A stretch of DNA of 64,000 nucleotides from NCBI GenBank assembly GCA_965224275.1, contig CBDCYR010000002.1, positions 124,001 to 188,000 on the forward strand, given 5' to 3'. Both the position numbers and the translations under genes were made by a program. The notes under the pieces are model-generated. The model searched no databases, was not told where the DNA came from, and was given only the letters and a program-made list of their open reading frames with translations. Source of the DNA: CAUZWH01 sp965224275 (lineage in GTDB: Bacteria > Pseudomonadota > Alphaproteobacteria > SHVV01). Below, piece by piece: positions 17,517-26,860 of this stretch (position 1 is its first letter; each line of letters begins with the position of its first letter).

Positions 17517-18800
17517 ATGACAACGGCAGACGAGATCGTCGGGCTGATTGATCGAGACGAACTGGTCGAATTCGCGCTGGAGATCTGCAATATCGACAGT
17601 TCGGTCGGGTTTGAGGCTGAGGTTGCCGAGCATCTCTATGGCTGGATGGCACGCGAGGGTTTTGCGCCGCGCAAAGTGGGCATGCTGGCAGACCGCTTCA
17701 ATCTACTCGGCCGGTTGCCCGGAACCGGCGGCGGCTACAGCCTATTGTTCAATGGCCATATGGATACCTACTCGGCACGCGAGTTCGACGGCGTGCAGCT
17801 TGATCCCGGCCGCGACGAACTCCACAAGGCCTGGGTCGAAGACGATCTCCTGGTCGGCGATGGGATCGTCAACGACAAAGGCCCGGTGGCGGCATTTCTA
17901 ATCGCCGCCAAAGCGATCAAAGCCTCCGGCCATCAACTTAAGGGCGACCTTGTACTCACGGCTGTTGTGGCCGAAACCGATCACGAGTCCGTCGATGAGA
18001 CGCCGGGTATTGAGGTTGGCACCAAAGAGATGGGCGCCCGCTACCTCGTCACCCATGGTGGCATCGCCGACTACGCGTTGGTGGTCGAGGGTACCGGTTT
18101 CGCACCGGTCTGGGTTGAAGCTGGTAAAGCCTGGTTCAACGTAACCCTGATGTCGGACGGACCCGCGCTGTATACGCCCTACGTACCCGAGCGAACAACG
18201 CCAGCGAAAAGCCCCAACATGCTGGTCGCCGCAGCAGCGGCCATCGAAGCGTTGGAGACCTGGGCGGCCGACTATCAGATCCGCAACACCTATGAATGCG
18301 CCGGCGGCATTGTGATTCCAAAGGTCAATCTCGGTGCAATCCGGGGCGGCGATCCGACCCGGCCGATTCTTTCATCGCAGCTCTGCAGCCTCTACCTCGA
18401 CGTGCGCACCAATCCCTATCAGGATCCGCTCCAAGTGCGCGACGAGATCAGGGCGGTACTCGATGGCATTGGCCTGACGCACGATGTCGATCTCTACAGC
18501 TATCGCCGGGGCTACGAAGCAAAAAATATCGACCGCCTGGCCGACAGCGTGGTGCGTTCCTATCGCGCCCACTTCGATCGTGACCCGCCGCCGGTAAGCC
18601 CGCCAACGTCGAGCATGTGGCGCGACGCGAACTTCTTCAACGAGGTCGGCATCCCCTCAATGAGCTTCGGCCCACGCTCGGCCACCCACGCCGTCAAGCG
18701 ATCGCTGACCATCGAAAGCCTCTACGAAGCCGCCTGCCTTTACGCCCGGATTGCCGTCGACATCTGCGATCAGGAAAAGCGCGCCGCGCCGCCGCGATGA
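17517..18800 (+). CDS. M20-family metallopeptidase/deacylase
   Basis: The 427-aa product fits the ArgE/DapE/carboxypeptidase G2 family. Metal-binding segments visible are LLFNGHMDTYS (His and Asp), DGIVNDKGPVAAF (bridging Asp), VVAETDHES (catalytic and metal Glu region) and the C-terminal GPRSATHAV (His). A dimerisation lid domain lies between. The ATG at 17,517 has GAGGTG about 7 nt upstream and gives a normal family start; an earlier in-frame GTG/TTG extension reaches back toward the IS and is not supported. It probably hydrolyses an amide bond of an N-acyl substrate. It lies immediately downstream of the IS remnant. Confidence 0.87.
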   Translation: MTTADEIVGLIDRDELVEFALEICNIDSSVGFEAEVAEHLYGWMAREGFAPRKVGMLADRFNLLGRLPGTGGGYSLLFNGHMDTYSAREFDGVQLDPGRDELHKAWVEDDLLVGDGIVNDKGPVAAFLIAAKAIKASGHQLKGDLVLTAVVAETDHESVDETPGIEVGTKEMGARYLVTHGGIADYALVVEGTGFAPVWVEAGKAWFNVTLMSDGPALYTPYVPERTTPAKSPNMLVAAAAAIEALETWAADYQIRNTYECAGGIVIPKVNLGAIRGGDPTRPILSSQLCSLYLDVRTNPYQDPLQVRDEIRAVLDGIGLTHDVDLYSYRRGYEAKNIDRLADSVVRSYRAHFDRDPPPVSPPTSSMWRDANFFNEVGIPSMSFGPRSATHAVKRSLTIESLYEAACLYARIAVDICDQEKRAAPPR

Positions 18801-18801
18801 T

Positions 18802-19335
18802 CTAATCCGCAGCGGGATTGGGAAACCAGCCGCCGCTCCGCAGGCACGCCTTCTGAAAGACGATCTGGCCGACGTGCTGCATGTTATCGTTGACCACACT
18901 CACCAGCCTGACCCCGACGGTCGGGCGTGGATCGAAACGGGGGTCGTCGAGCACCCGATCGAGGTCGGCGTCGCTAAGGCTATCGAGGTAGGCCACGCTA
19001 CGCCGAAAGACGGCGTCGTGATAAGCCAGCAAGGTTGCGGTGTCGGCGATAAATGACGTGGCCTGCTTACGCGTGTGGGTATGCGCAGGGCCATAATCGC
19101 GCGGCTCCGGCGCCATCTTGAACTTTTCGTGCCATCCGTCTTCGATCCACGCCTGCGCGCGATCTGAAAGCGGACAAACCTGCGAGTCTTGAACCCGGAT
19201 GAGATGCCAGGTCAGCCAGCCCACTGAGGGCAGCGGATCAGCAACGAGTTCGTCCGGGGTAATATCAGCGAGCTCTGCATGAAGCGCCTCGTTGATACGC
19301 TCAAGTGCATCGATGATCAGGTGTGCACCTTTCAT
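18802..19335 (-). CDS. DinB/DUF664-family protein
   Basis: This 177-aa four-helix-bundle protein has the DinB metal-binding histidines in VGWLTWHLIRVQDSQ and VVNDNMQHVGQIV. Relatives are thiol transferases (mycothiol, bacillithiol) or proteins of unknown role. It is convergent with the M20 gene (stop codons one base apart) and divergent from the alpha/beta hydrolase at 19,447. No thiol cofactor genes are nearby, so the function is open. Confidence 0.85.
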   Translation of the reverse strand: MKGAHLIIDALERINEALHAELADITPDELVADPLPSVGWLTWHLIRVQDSQVCPLSDRAQAWIEDGWHEKFKMAPEPRDYGPAHTHTRKQATSFIADTATLLAYHDAVFRRSVAYLDSLSDADLDRVLDDPRFDPRPTVGVRLVSVVNDNMQHVGQIVFQKACLRSGGWFPNPAAD

Positions 19336-19446
19336 GGTTGGCCCCCTTGGTTTCGACTACTTCGTACGATCGCGCGACGGACAGCAGCATCGACGTTATC
19401 ATGACGCTTCGAACAATGGGGACCGGTTTGGCTGGCGCTTTGCAGC

Positions 19447-20328
19447 ATGATCGCTGATCACTTCAAGTACGTCGACGTAGATGGCGTGCGCACCCGTTAT
19501 TTCGAGAAAGGCGGCGGGCGGCCGCTGGTGTTGATCCACGGGGGCGCGATCGGAACCGGGTCCTCACTGGATATCTTCGCGGAAAACCTGGAAGTCTTGG
19601 CCGAGGCTTTTCGCGTGATCGCACCCGATAAACTCGGTCACGGCGAGACTGACAACCCAGCCACCGATGCCGTCTACACCATCGCCCGCATGACCGATCA
19701 CATCTACCGTTTCATCCGTGCCCTTGGGCTCGACGATATCAACCTGATCGGTCAGTCGCGCGGCGCCTTCAACGGCACGTCTTTATGCCTCGACCATCCC
19801 GAAATGATCCGCGGTTTCATTCTCTGCAATAGCGCCTCGATGACACCAGGCGTTGGCGCCATTCCCGAATTCAGTAAAAAAGTACGCGCGCGAGCCCCGT
19901 TCGAGATCGGCTCGCGCGATTGGGTTCGTTATCGCGCCGAGGTCATGTGTTTCGCCAAGGCCTGCGTCAGCGAGGCTTGGGTCGACGAGTGGTACCGGAT
20001 TTTCCATCTGCCCAAGTCGACCGTGGCGCGCGAGAAGATGAAAACTCTCGGCACCGAGATATTCGAGCCCAGCGTCGACGACGACAAAGCGCGCACGATC
20101 GAGCGCATTAAGAACCGCGAGTACACCACCCCCACGCTTATTCACTGGGGCAAGGACGACCCGTCAGCCCCGCTCGACCCGATGGGGCTGCGGGTCTTCG
20201 ATCTGTTAGCATCGAACTATCCGCGCGTGTCGATGCATGTCGCCAACCGGGCCGGACACTTCGCGTTTCGTGAAAGCCACGATGAGTTCAACCGGCTGGC
20301 AACAAGCTTCTTCGCCGCGCTCGATTGA
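19447..20328 (+). CDS. Alpha/beta hydrolase
   Basis: The 293-aa protein has the full alpha/beta-hydrolase triad: the nucleophile in GQSRG (LIGQSRGAFNGTS), the acid in HWGKDDPSAPL and the His in NRAGHFAF. The oxyanion motif HGGAIGTG is near the N-terminus. It resembles the MhpC/meta-cleavage-product hydrolase group. The position 32 nt before a NicX-like gene recalls the NicD deformylase that follows NicX in nicotinate degradation, but NicD identity cannot be claimed from this sequence. Confidence 0.88.
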   Translation: MIADHFKYVDVDGVRTRYFEKGGGRPLVLIHGGAIGTGSSLDIFAENLEVLAEAFRVIAPDKLGHGETDNPATDAVYTIARMTDHIYRFIRALGLDDINLIGQSRGAFNGTSLCLDHPEMIRGFILCNSASMTPGVGAIPEFSKKVRARAPFEIGSRDWVRYRAEVMCFAKACVSEAWVDEWYRIFHLPKSTVAREKMKTLGTEIFEPSVDDDKARTIERIKNREYTTPTLIHWGKDDPSAPLDPMGLRVFDLLASNYPRVSMHVANRAGHFAFRESHDEFNRLATSFFAALD

Positions 20329-20360
20329 GCCCCACTCCGGCATCGTCCAGGGATATCACT

Positions 20361-21404
20361 ATGCAGACGTCGAACCCGGCACTGACATCGCTCTTCATGA
20401 AGGAATTCGAATGGTGCAAGCTTAGCCCTGGCGAGAGCGTGGCGATCCTGACCGAATCCGAATCGCGCTGGCAGTACGCGCAAGCCGCCCAGTCCGCCGC
20501 CACCGCGATGGGTGCACGCCCACTACAAGTCTTGCTGCCCTCAAGCTCACCCGCGCAATCGGAAATCCCCAGCATCGACCGCGGCAACGCCAGTTCGATT
20601 GTGCTCGACGACTATCCCGAGGTCACAGGACTGTTGAAATCGGTCGATTTCATCATCGACCTCAGCCTCGATGGGCTCATTCACTCACAGCAGCGCGGCG
20701 AGATTCTCAAGAGTGGCACGCGCACCCTACTGATCAAAGAACCGCCCGACGCGCTCGAGCGACTCCTGCCAACCGAGGAACGCTGTCGGCGCATCGACCG
20801 CGCAGTCGAACGCCTTAGCCGCGCCGAACAGATGACGGTCACCTCGGTAGCCGGCACCGATCTGCGCGTAAACTTACGTGACGGTATCGTCAAAGGCGCA
20901 TATGGCTTTTGCGACAAACCCGGCGCGTCGGCGACCTGGGCGACTTGCGCGGTGGTTGCCTATCCAGCGACCGACGAGGTTGACGGCGACGTCGTGTTGG
21001 CTTGCGGCGACATTGTTTTTCCGTTCTATCGCTACGTCGAAAGCCCGGTGACGCTGCGATTCAAAGGCGGCTTCGTCGATGAGATCGAAGGTGACGGGTT
21101 GGATGCCGAACTCCTGCGCGACTACTACGGCCGCTGGGGCGATCGCAATGCGTATGGGATATCCCATGTCGGTTGGGGGATGCACGAGAAAGCATTGTGG
21201 GACGCCTTGACGTTCTACGATAGGAACCAGGCAGCGGGTGTCGACGGCCGCAGTTTCGAAGGAAACTTTTTGATTTCGACCGGACCCAACTACGCCGCCG
21301 GCCGCCACTCGCGTTGCCATTTCGACATCCCCATGCGCCACTGCAATATTAGCGTCGACAACGAACCCGTCGTGGTCGCGGGAAGCCTCGTGGACAGTGC
21401 GTAA
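20361..21404 (+). CDS. NicX-like (2,5-dihydroxypyridine dioxygenase family) enzyme, copy 2
   Basis: This 347-aa paralogue of the gene at 11,267 shares TSVAGTDLR, the GDIVFPFYRYVESPVTL block, SHVGWGM and NFLISTGPN. Predicted iron ligands are retained: H269 (GISHVGWG), H320 and D322 (CHFDIPMRHC). The ATG at 20,361 gives a start aligned to copy 1; an in-frame TTG 36 nt earlier overlaps the hydrolase stop codon and is less likely. Identity to copy 1 looks low by eye, especially in the first 130 residues, which suggests a different ring substrate. It is followed 37 nt later by an LLM flavoprotein. Confidence 0.85.
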   Translation: MQTSNPALTSLFMKEFEWCKLSPGESVAILTESESRWQYAQAAQSAATAMGARPLQVLLPSSSPAQSEIPSIDRGNASSIVLDDYPEVTGLLKSVDFIIDLSLDGLIHSQQRGEILKSGTRTLLIKEPPDALERLLPTEERCRRIDRAVERLSRAEQMTVTSVAGTDLRVNLRDGIVKGAYGFCDKPGASATWATCAVVAYPATDEVDGDVVLACGDIVFPFYRYVESPVTLRFKGGFVDEIEGDGLDAELLRDYYGRWGDRNAYGISHVGWGMHEKALWDALTFYDRNQAAGVDGRSFEGNFLISTGPNYAAGRHSRCHFDIPMRHCNISVDNEPVVVAGSLVDSA

Positions 21405-21441
21405 GTAAGCTTTAGAGGGTGGTTTTGCAGGGGAGGCGGCG

Positions 21442-22482
21442 ATGAAGTTCGCAGCATTCATGAACATCCAGTGCCGCGAGGACCAGGACTACAACACCGT
21501 CTATCGGGGCCGGGTTGATGAAGCGGAACTGGCTGACCGGCTCGGGTTCGATGCGTTGTTTCTCGCCGAGCATGCATTCTGCCGCCACGGCCGTCCCTCA
21601 CCCGTGGTGACGCTATCGAACATGGCCGCCCGCACCAAACGCATCCGGCTGGGCACCGCAATTTGCGTTTTGCCCTGGCACAACCCCCTCGAAGTCGCCC
21701 AAGACTACGCCACCCTCGACATACTATGCGACGGCCGGCTCGAGTTCGGCGTTGGTCGCGGCGCGTTTAAGATGGAGTTCGACGGCTACGGACTCGACTG
21801 GGAGGAATCGCAGCCGCGCTACGAGGAGTGCCTGGAGATCATCCTCAAAGCGTGGACGGGCGAGCCTTTCACGTATGAGGGCACGTACTACACGATCCCG
21901 GAAGTCGCCGTGAATCCGATGCCATTGCAGCGTCCACATCCGCCACTGTGGACGCCGACTTTGCACCCCGGCTCGATGAAGGCGGCCGTGACCCAGGGCA
22001 TCACGCCGATGGTTGGCGCATCATTCAGTCAGCTCGACAAGGTCAAAGAGAATTTTGGCCATTTGAGCACGATCATGTCCGAGGCTGGCCGCAACGACAT
22101 GTATCGCGTCGCCCACCCACATATTTTCGTAGGCGATACGGTCGCCAAAGCGCATGAGGAAGCGCGCCAGAGCATCGAATGGCTGATCGAGGATTTCGCC
22201 GACATGTTCACGCTTCCCGAGGGTGAGACCTATCCCAAACGGTTCGCCTTCCAGGAACAACTGGCCGGCTACATCCGTTCGCTCACCTTCGACAAACTGG
22301 TCGAGGACGAATTGCTGTGGATCGGCGACGTCGACTACGTGGTCAACCGCCTGCGCTGGTTGCGTGACGATTGCGGCGCCAACTTCATAATCTCGAACAT
22401 GAGCCCCGGTGGTATGGAGCACGAGAAAGTTGCCAAATCGATGGAACTACTGGCAACCAAAGTGATGCCACAGCTGGCGTAG
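21442..22482 (+). CDS. LLM-class flavin-dependent monooxygenase
   Basis: The 346-aa luciferase-like protein has AELADRLGFDALFLAEHAF, RIRLGTAICVLPWHNP, and ATLDILCDGRLEFGVGRG, close to the LuxA/MsuD-like branch. GGGAGGCGGCG directly precedes the ATG. It follows NicX copy 2 by 37 nt and precedes a Rieske oxygenase, so it is probably part of the same catabolic run. It may need a separate flavin reductase, none of which is evident in the window. Confidence 0.88.
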   Translation: MKFAAFMNIQCREDQDYNTVYRGRVDEAELADRLGFDALFLAEHAFCRHGRPSPVVTLSNMAARTKRIRLGTAICVLPWHNPLEVAQDYATLDILCDGRLEFGVGRGAFKMEFDGYGLDWEESQPRYEECLEIILKAWTGEPFTYEGTYYTIPEVAVNPMPLQRPHPPLWTPTLHPGSMKAAVTQGITPMVGASFSQLDKVKENFGHLSTIMSEAGRNDMYRVAHPHIFVGDTVAKAHEEARQSIEWLIEDFADMFTLPEGETYPKRFAFQEQLAGYIRSLTFDKLVEDELLWIGDVDYVVNRLRWLRDDCGANFIISNMSPGGMEHEKVAKSMELLATKVMPQLA

Positions 22483-22664
22483 GTTGTTTTCCTAGTTTGT
22501 GGCGAGAAGGCGAGCCACGTCAGAGCGCGACCGATACTCACCAAAACGCCACCCCGCATCTCGTTTTTTTCGAGGGATAAGGGGAATCGCGACGCCGAAT
22601 CTGCGCGGCACGGCCCGTGTCAGTGTTAAGCTCGGCGTGCTAGGAAATACTCGGAGCAGCGAAG

Positions 22665-23804
22665 ATGGCCATCGCCGAAATCGATCCCGCAGTCAACGCC
22701 GCGTACGTAGACTTCAAAAACACGCCGACAACCCGGGCGCACCACGTACCAGGTGATTTCTATAGCTCGCTCGATATCTACGCCCGCGAGAAGGAATGCG
22801 TCTTCATGCGGGACTGGTTGTGCGTTGCACGCGCGGAGGAGATCGAAAACCCCGGCGATTTCATGGCGTTGCGCATTATCGACGAACCGATCGTCATCAC
22901 GCGCGACAACAACCGCAACCTCAACGCGTTCGCCAACGTTTGCCGGCATCGTGGCGTCGAAGTGGCGGTCGGCTCGGGCAATACGAAGGAATTCAGCTGC
23001 CCGTATCACGGGTGGTTGTATGACCTTCAGGGCAAGCTGATCGGTGCGCCCTATATGAAGGAAGCCGAGGGATTTAAGCCAGAAAGTTGCCGATTGACGC
23101 CGATCAATCTCGATGTCTGGCAGGGCTGGGTGTTCGTCAACTTTGACCCAGACTGCGCGCCACTTGCCGATTTCGTCCAGCCATTTGAAGAGGATTTCGG
23201 TTCATACCGCTACGGCGATCTTCGACTCGCCACCAAGATCCAATTCGATTTCGACTGCAATTGGAAGCTGGTGGTCGAGAATGCGATGGATAACTACCAC
23301 ATCAATACCCTGCACAAAGAAACGCTGGGTGTTGGCGTCGAAACCCGGGAACTCGATATCGATCTTCGGCCGCGCGGTGGCTACAGAATGTTCTACGACC
23401 ACGAACCCCGCGCTGGCGGCGCTACATGGTTCGGCCGCAAAATCCCCTGGTTGCAGGACGAACCGGACACCCATGCCGGGGCCGGTTTCATGGCTCCGAA
23501 CTTCCAAACCTTCACCTATGTCGACAATGTCGAGGTGTTGACCTATTGGCCGACGGGCATCGACAAGTGCCGGTTTTTTATCAACATCCTGTTCCCGTCG
23601 TCATTCTTCGACCTGCCCAACTTTGCCGACCGCATCGAGGCCTATCGCGCCTTATCAATCAAGACCGTCGAGGAGGATCGGACGATGGTGATTTCGCTAC
23701 AGAGCGCCATGAGCAGCGATCTGTTCGCGCCGGGCCGCATGGCGCAAATCGAGACGAACATCCACCATTTGATCAACCACCACATCGATCGGCTCTGGAG
23801 CTAG
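22665..23804 (+). CDS. Rieske aromatic ring-hydroxylating oxygenase, alpha subunit (copy 1)
   Basis: The 379-aa oxygenase has the Rieske 2Fe-2S motif C93-R-H95 (VCRHRGVEV) with C112-P-Y-H115 (SCPYHGWLYD). The mononuclear iron site is ENAMDNYHINTLH, with H212 and H217. It is a paralogue of the protein at 34,624, with the same spacing of all these motifs. CGGAGC lies about 8 nt before the ATG. No beta subunit or reductase gene adjoins it, so it may be an alpha-only enzyme using distant electron carriers. A dienelactone hydrolase follows 25 nt later. Confidence 0.9.
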   Translation: MAIAEIDPAVNAAYVDFKNTPTTRAHHVPGDFYSSLDIYAREKECVFMRDWLCVARAEEIENPGDFMALRIIDEPIVITRDNNRNLNAFANVCRHRGVEVAVGSGNTKEFSCPYHGWLYDLQGKLIGAPYMKEAEGFKPESCRLTPINLDVWQGWVFVNFDPDCAPLADFVQPFEEDFGSYRYGDLRLATKIQFDFDCNWKLVVENAMDNYHINTLHKETLGVGVETRELDIDLRPRGGYRMFYDHEPRAGGATWFGRKIPWLQDEPDTHAGAGFMAPNFQTFTYVDNVEVLTYWPTGIDKCRFFINILFPSSFFDLPNFADRIEAYRALSIKTVEEDRTMVISLQSAMSSDLFAPGRMAQIETNIHHLINHHIDRLWS

Positions 23805-23829
23805 GCGCCCGTCAGAAAGCGACAAACCC

Positions 23830-24510
23830 GTGGTTGATTTTCTTGACCTTGTAGCGGCCGACGGCCACCGTTTCGCGGCCTACGAAGCGCGGCCCGACAG
23901 TACGCCACGCGGTCAGGTGGTGGTCATCCAAGAGATCATGGGCGTCTCCCGGCACATCCGAAACATGTGCGACCGCTATGCCGACGCCGGTTTTCGTGCA
24001 GTTGCGCCGGCCATGTTCGATCGCCTCGAACGCAACGTCGATCTCGACTTCGACAAGCCCGACGAGCAGGAAAAAGGGTACGGACTCTACGGCGCGCTCC
24101 ATCCCGCGCGACTCGACGAAGCCATGGATGACGTGCAAGCGACCGTCGAATTCCTACGCCGCGACGGCAAGGTGGGCATCACCGGGTACTGCTATGGCGG
24201 GCTGATCTCCTGGCTCGCAGCCTGTCGAATCGAGATCGATTGCGCCTCCTGCTACTACGGCCAGATAAAGGACGCCTACCTCCAAGAGATCCCGCGCTGT
24301 GCAACGATTTGCCACTTCGGCGCGCATGACGAGTGGATTCCGCCCTCCGTGCCCGAGATGATCCGAGAAAAACACTCCGATGTTGGCGTATTCGTTTATA
24401 AAGCCAACCACGCCTTCAACAATGACGATCTAGCGCAGTTCTACAACGCGCGCGCAGCAGCCGAAGCCCACGAGCGCACCCTATCGCTCTTCGCACAAAA
24501 CCTAACCTAA
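23830..24510 (+). CDS. Dienelactone hydrolase family protein
   Basis: The 226-aa protein has the dienelactone hydrolase triad: Cys nucleophile in GYCYGG, Asp in GAHDEWIP and His in KANHAFNND. The start is a GTG 25 nt after the Rieske stop codon. Classic members open dienelactone to maleylacetate in chlorocatechol breakdown, while relatives act on other lactones or esters. Its position behind a ring-hydroxylating oxygenase fits a lactone step late in ring degradation. Confidence 0.88.
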   Translation: MVDFLDLVAADGHRFAAYEARPDSTPRGQVVVIQEIMGVSRHIRNMCDRYADAGFRAVAPAMFDRLERNVDLDFDKPDEQEKGYGLYGALHPARLDEAMDDVQATVEFLRRDGKVGITGYCYGGLISWLAACRIEIDCASCYYGQIKDAYLQEIPRCATICHFGAHDEWIPPSVPEMIREKHSDVGVFVYKANHAFNNDDLAQFYNARAAAEAHERTLSLFAQNLT

Positions 24511-24570
24511 GATGGACGCTCGCTTGACGGCGCTGCCACGACTTCGCCGAAAATCGGTCGACCGAACCGG

Positions 24571-24921
24571 TTACGACAAATTCAGCGCGGTCTCATGGGT
24601 CGGTTGGTAGAGGCCGATCTTGCTGCCGCTGGGAAGCGAGATCTGGGTTAACAGTCCCCAGGGAAGCTGCTCCACCTCCGAACACGCCACCCCCTTCGCT
24701 CTCAGCGATGCCATTTCGGCATCGAGATCGTCGGACATAAAATAGAGTTCGTGAGCATCGGAATGGTCCGACGGGTGAACCGCAACCTCGGCGGGCGGCA
24801 GCGCGAATATCAGCCAACCGTGGCCAGCATCAACATGCCCAAGGCCGAGAATATCGCGCAGGAACGCGCGATCGGCGTCGGCATCTGTGCTGTAGACGAT
24901 GGCGTGGGCGCCGATGATCAT
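24571..24921 (-). CDS. VOC-superfamily (glyoxalase-like) protein
   Basis: This is a 116-aa product if translation starts at MIIGAHAIVYSTD (ATG at 24,921, with AAGGGGAGAAGGAAC just upstream). A longer in-frame start 48 nt earlier lacks this site. It has one VOC beta-alpha-beta-beta-beta pair: an early HAIVYSTDADADRAFL, a central DAHELYFMSDD, and a C-terminal GSKIGLYQPTH. It could bind a metal or small molecule; no specific role is apparent. It is convergent with the dienelactone hydrolase. Confidence 0.82.
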   Translation of the reverse strand: MIIGAHAIVYSTDADADRAFLRDILGLGHVDAGHGWLIFALPPAEVAVHPSDHSDAHELYFMSDDLDAEMASLRAKGVACSEVEQLPWGLLTQISLPSGSKIGLYQPTHETALNLS

Positions 24922-25118
24922 TTGTTCCTTCTCCCCTTGGAATTTTTGCACTGGTGCACCACGGCGCATAACAAGGATTGCTAAGTTTATTGCGGGCGCA
25001 AGGACACCGAACTCTACCTGATCGCAAGGTCACCCAGAAGCCTATGACAACTTTCTGGAATCGCGCTTAGTATCAGCAAGACCAAGCCAGCCTTTTGGAA
25101 CGACGCGAGGACTTCAAC

Positions 25119-25487
25119 ATGGAATTTGTGCGACGAAACTGGATATGGGCGGCGATCGTATTGGTGTCGATCGGATTTGCCGCCGCGGGGATCGCCAAAC
25201 TGATGGGCGTCCCAGCGGTGCACGCCAGTTTCGCGAAATTGGGCATGCCGGCCTGGTTCGGCTACTTCATCGGGACCTGCGAGATCGCTGGCGCAATTGG
25301 CGTTTATCTGCGGAAGCTGAGCGCGCTGGCTGCGGCTGGTCTGGCAATCATTATGATCGGTGCGGTCGGCTATCACGTTACCTATGATCCGCTGGGAAAC
25401 GCTGTCCCCGCGCTGGTTCTGCTCCTCCTCTCTGGTGCGATCGTCGCCAAACGGCGGGCCGACGGATTCTGGGCTCGGGCTGCTTGA
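25119..25487 (+). CDS. DoxX-like four-helix membrane protein
   Basis: The 122-aa protein has four predicted membrane helices, with the DoxX hallmark IAKLMGVPAVHASFAKLGMPAWFGYFIG between the first two. The ATG at 25,119 follows GCGAGGA. Most DoxX relatives are of unknown function; some work in quinol or thiol oxidation. It stands alone, divergent from the VOC gene. Confidence 0.85.
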   Translation: MEFVRRNWIWAAIVLVSIGFAAAGIAKLMGVPAVHASFAKLGMPAWFGYFIGTCEIAGAIGVYLRKLSALAAAGLAIIMIGAVGYHVTYDPLGNAVPALVLLLLSGAIVAKRRADGFWARAA

Positions 25488-25684
25488 TCACGCTCGGGTA
25501 GTTGCTGGGCTGACGCCGGGCTTCAGGTTGCTCACCGTCCAATCCTAGTCGGTGTGTCCGAGGGCCCGAGTGCCAGCCCGCCGCGTGACGAAACGCATCG
25601 GCACGCGGTAAAATAAGTCGCCTTCGGATTATTGCTGATAGCCGCAGTGACCCGAACGCCAACACAATCTGAGGGAGGCTGATT

Positions 25685-26839
25685 ATGAAGAAACTTGTGG
25701 CCCTAGTGGTGGCCATCTTAGTCCTGCCGATGGTGATGCTGGCAAATTCCGCCGGTGCGCAGGACAAGGTGTTGCGAATCCCGTTTGCATCGAATTTTAC
25801 CGGCAATTTCGCGCCGTTTGGTCTGCGGCTGTGGCGGGGCGCGACACTGGCGGCCGAAGAGATCAACAAATCTGGCGGCATCCGCGGCCAGAAACTCGAG
25901 CTCTACCAGGTCGATGCCCGCTCCGAAACGGCGTCTTTGATCGCCGAGTATCGACGGATCTGTGCCGATAATTCGATCCCCGCGTTCATCGCGCCGGTCG
26001 CGTCAAAGCAGCTATTCGCCATCTATGAGATCGCGAAGAGTTGCAATATGGCGACGTTTTCGCCGACCTCGGGTGCAAATTGGATCTATCCCGATCAGGG
26101 AAAGTGGATCTATCGCTACCTACCCGTGCCGCAACTCGTCCTGCCGGTTCTGTATCAGAAGCTGAGCCAGAAGCTCGGCGCCAAAACGGTTGGGATCAGC
26201 CACACCATCGATGACGATTTCACGGTCTACAACGCCAAGCTCGGCCGCAAGTACATCCAAGATGCAGGCATGGAGATAACGGTCGACGTCGGCTCCAAGC
26301 AAAAAGAGACCAACTATGCATCTCAAGTTGCCGCGATCCGCAGCAAGAATCCCGATCTCGTGGTTCTCAGTCATCAAGCCGATGACGGTGGCAAATTCGC
26401 ACTTCAGGTCCGCGAGCGCGGTGTCAAAGCTCAGATCTCCGATACGGGCTACACGGTTGTCGGTCGGGATTTTTGGGAGCTATCAAAGGGCAAGGGCATC
26501 GGCGCGATTGGGTCGTCGATCTACACGTCGTCGGACCAGCGACCGATCGTCCAGAACTGGATCAAGTTCTGGCGTGAACGTACGGGCAAGGCCGATCAGG
26601 ATCCTGATCCCTTCGAAACATCGACTTACGATGCTGTCAAAGTTTTGGCGAAAGTGCTTGGAAACGCCAAATCACTTGATCGCAAAGACATCTCGGATGC
26701 GTTCCTGACAATCAAGGATCTGAATACGATTAGTGGGTCGGTCTCATTCCGGGCTCAAGATCTCCCCGATGCCTTCCGCTCAGAGCCCATCCTGGTTCGG
26801 CTCGGCGAGAACGGAAAATTGGAGCGCTGGGGCAATTAG
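25685..26839 (+). CDS. ABC transporter periplasmic binding protein, branched-chain amino acid type
   Basis: The 384-aa LivK-type (periplasmic-binding 6) protein begins with a signal peptide (MKKLVALVVAILVLPMVML, cleavage after NSAGA). It continues with the family start IPFASNFTGNFAPFGLRLWRGATLAAEEINKSGGIRGQKLEL. GAGGGAGGC precedes the ATG and a strong intrinsic terminator follows the stop codon, so it is a single-gene transcript. No permease or ATPase genes are nearby, so it either shares a distant transporter or is a sensor-like receptor. In a catabolic neighbourhood, the ligand may be an aromatic acid rather than an amino acid. Confidence 0.9.
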   Translation: MKKLVALVVAILVLPMVMLANSAGAQDKVLRIPFASNFTGNFAPFGLRLWRGATLAAEEINKSGGIRGQKLELYQVDARSETASLIAEYRRICADNSIPAFIAPVASKQLFAIYEIAKSCNMATFSPTSGANWIYPDQGKWIYRYLPVPQLVLPVLYQKLSQKLGAKTVGISHTIDDDFTVYNAKLGRKYIQDAGMEITVDVGSKQKETNYASQVAAIRSKNPDLVVLSHQADDGGKFALQVRERGVKAQISDTGYTVVGRDFWELSKGKGIGAIGSSIYTSSDQRPIVQNWIKFWRERTGKADQDPDPFETSTYDAVKVLAKVLGNAKSLDRKDISDAFLTIKDLNTISGSVSFRAQDLPDAFRSEPILVRLGENGKLERWGN

Positions 26840-26860
26840 TGCTCAGGTATAAGCACTCAA

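Noticed and set aside
22565..22580. T-run with TCTCG/CGAGG flanks as a terminator after the LLM gene
   Set aside because: The T-run is inside the loop rather than after a stem, and the stem is only four to five bases.
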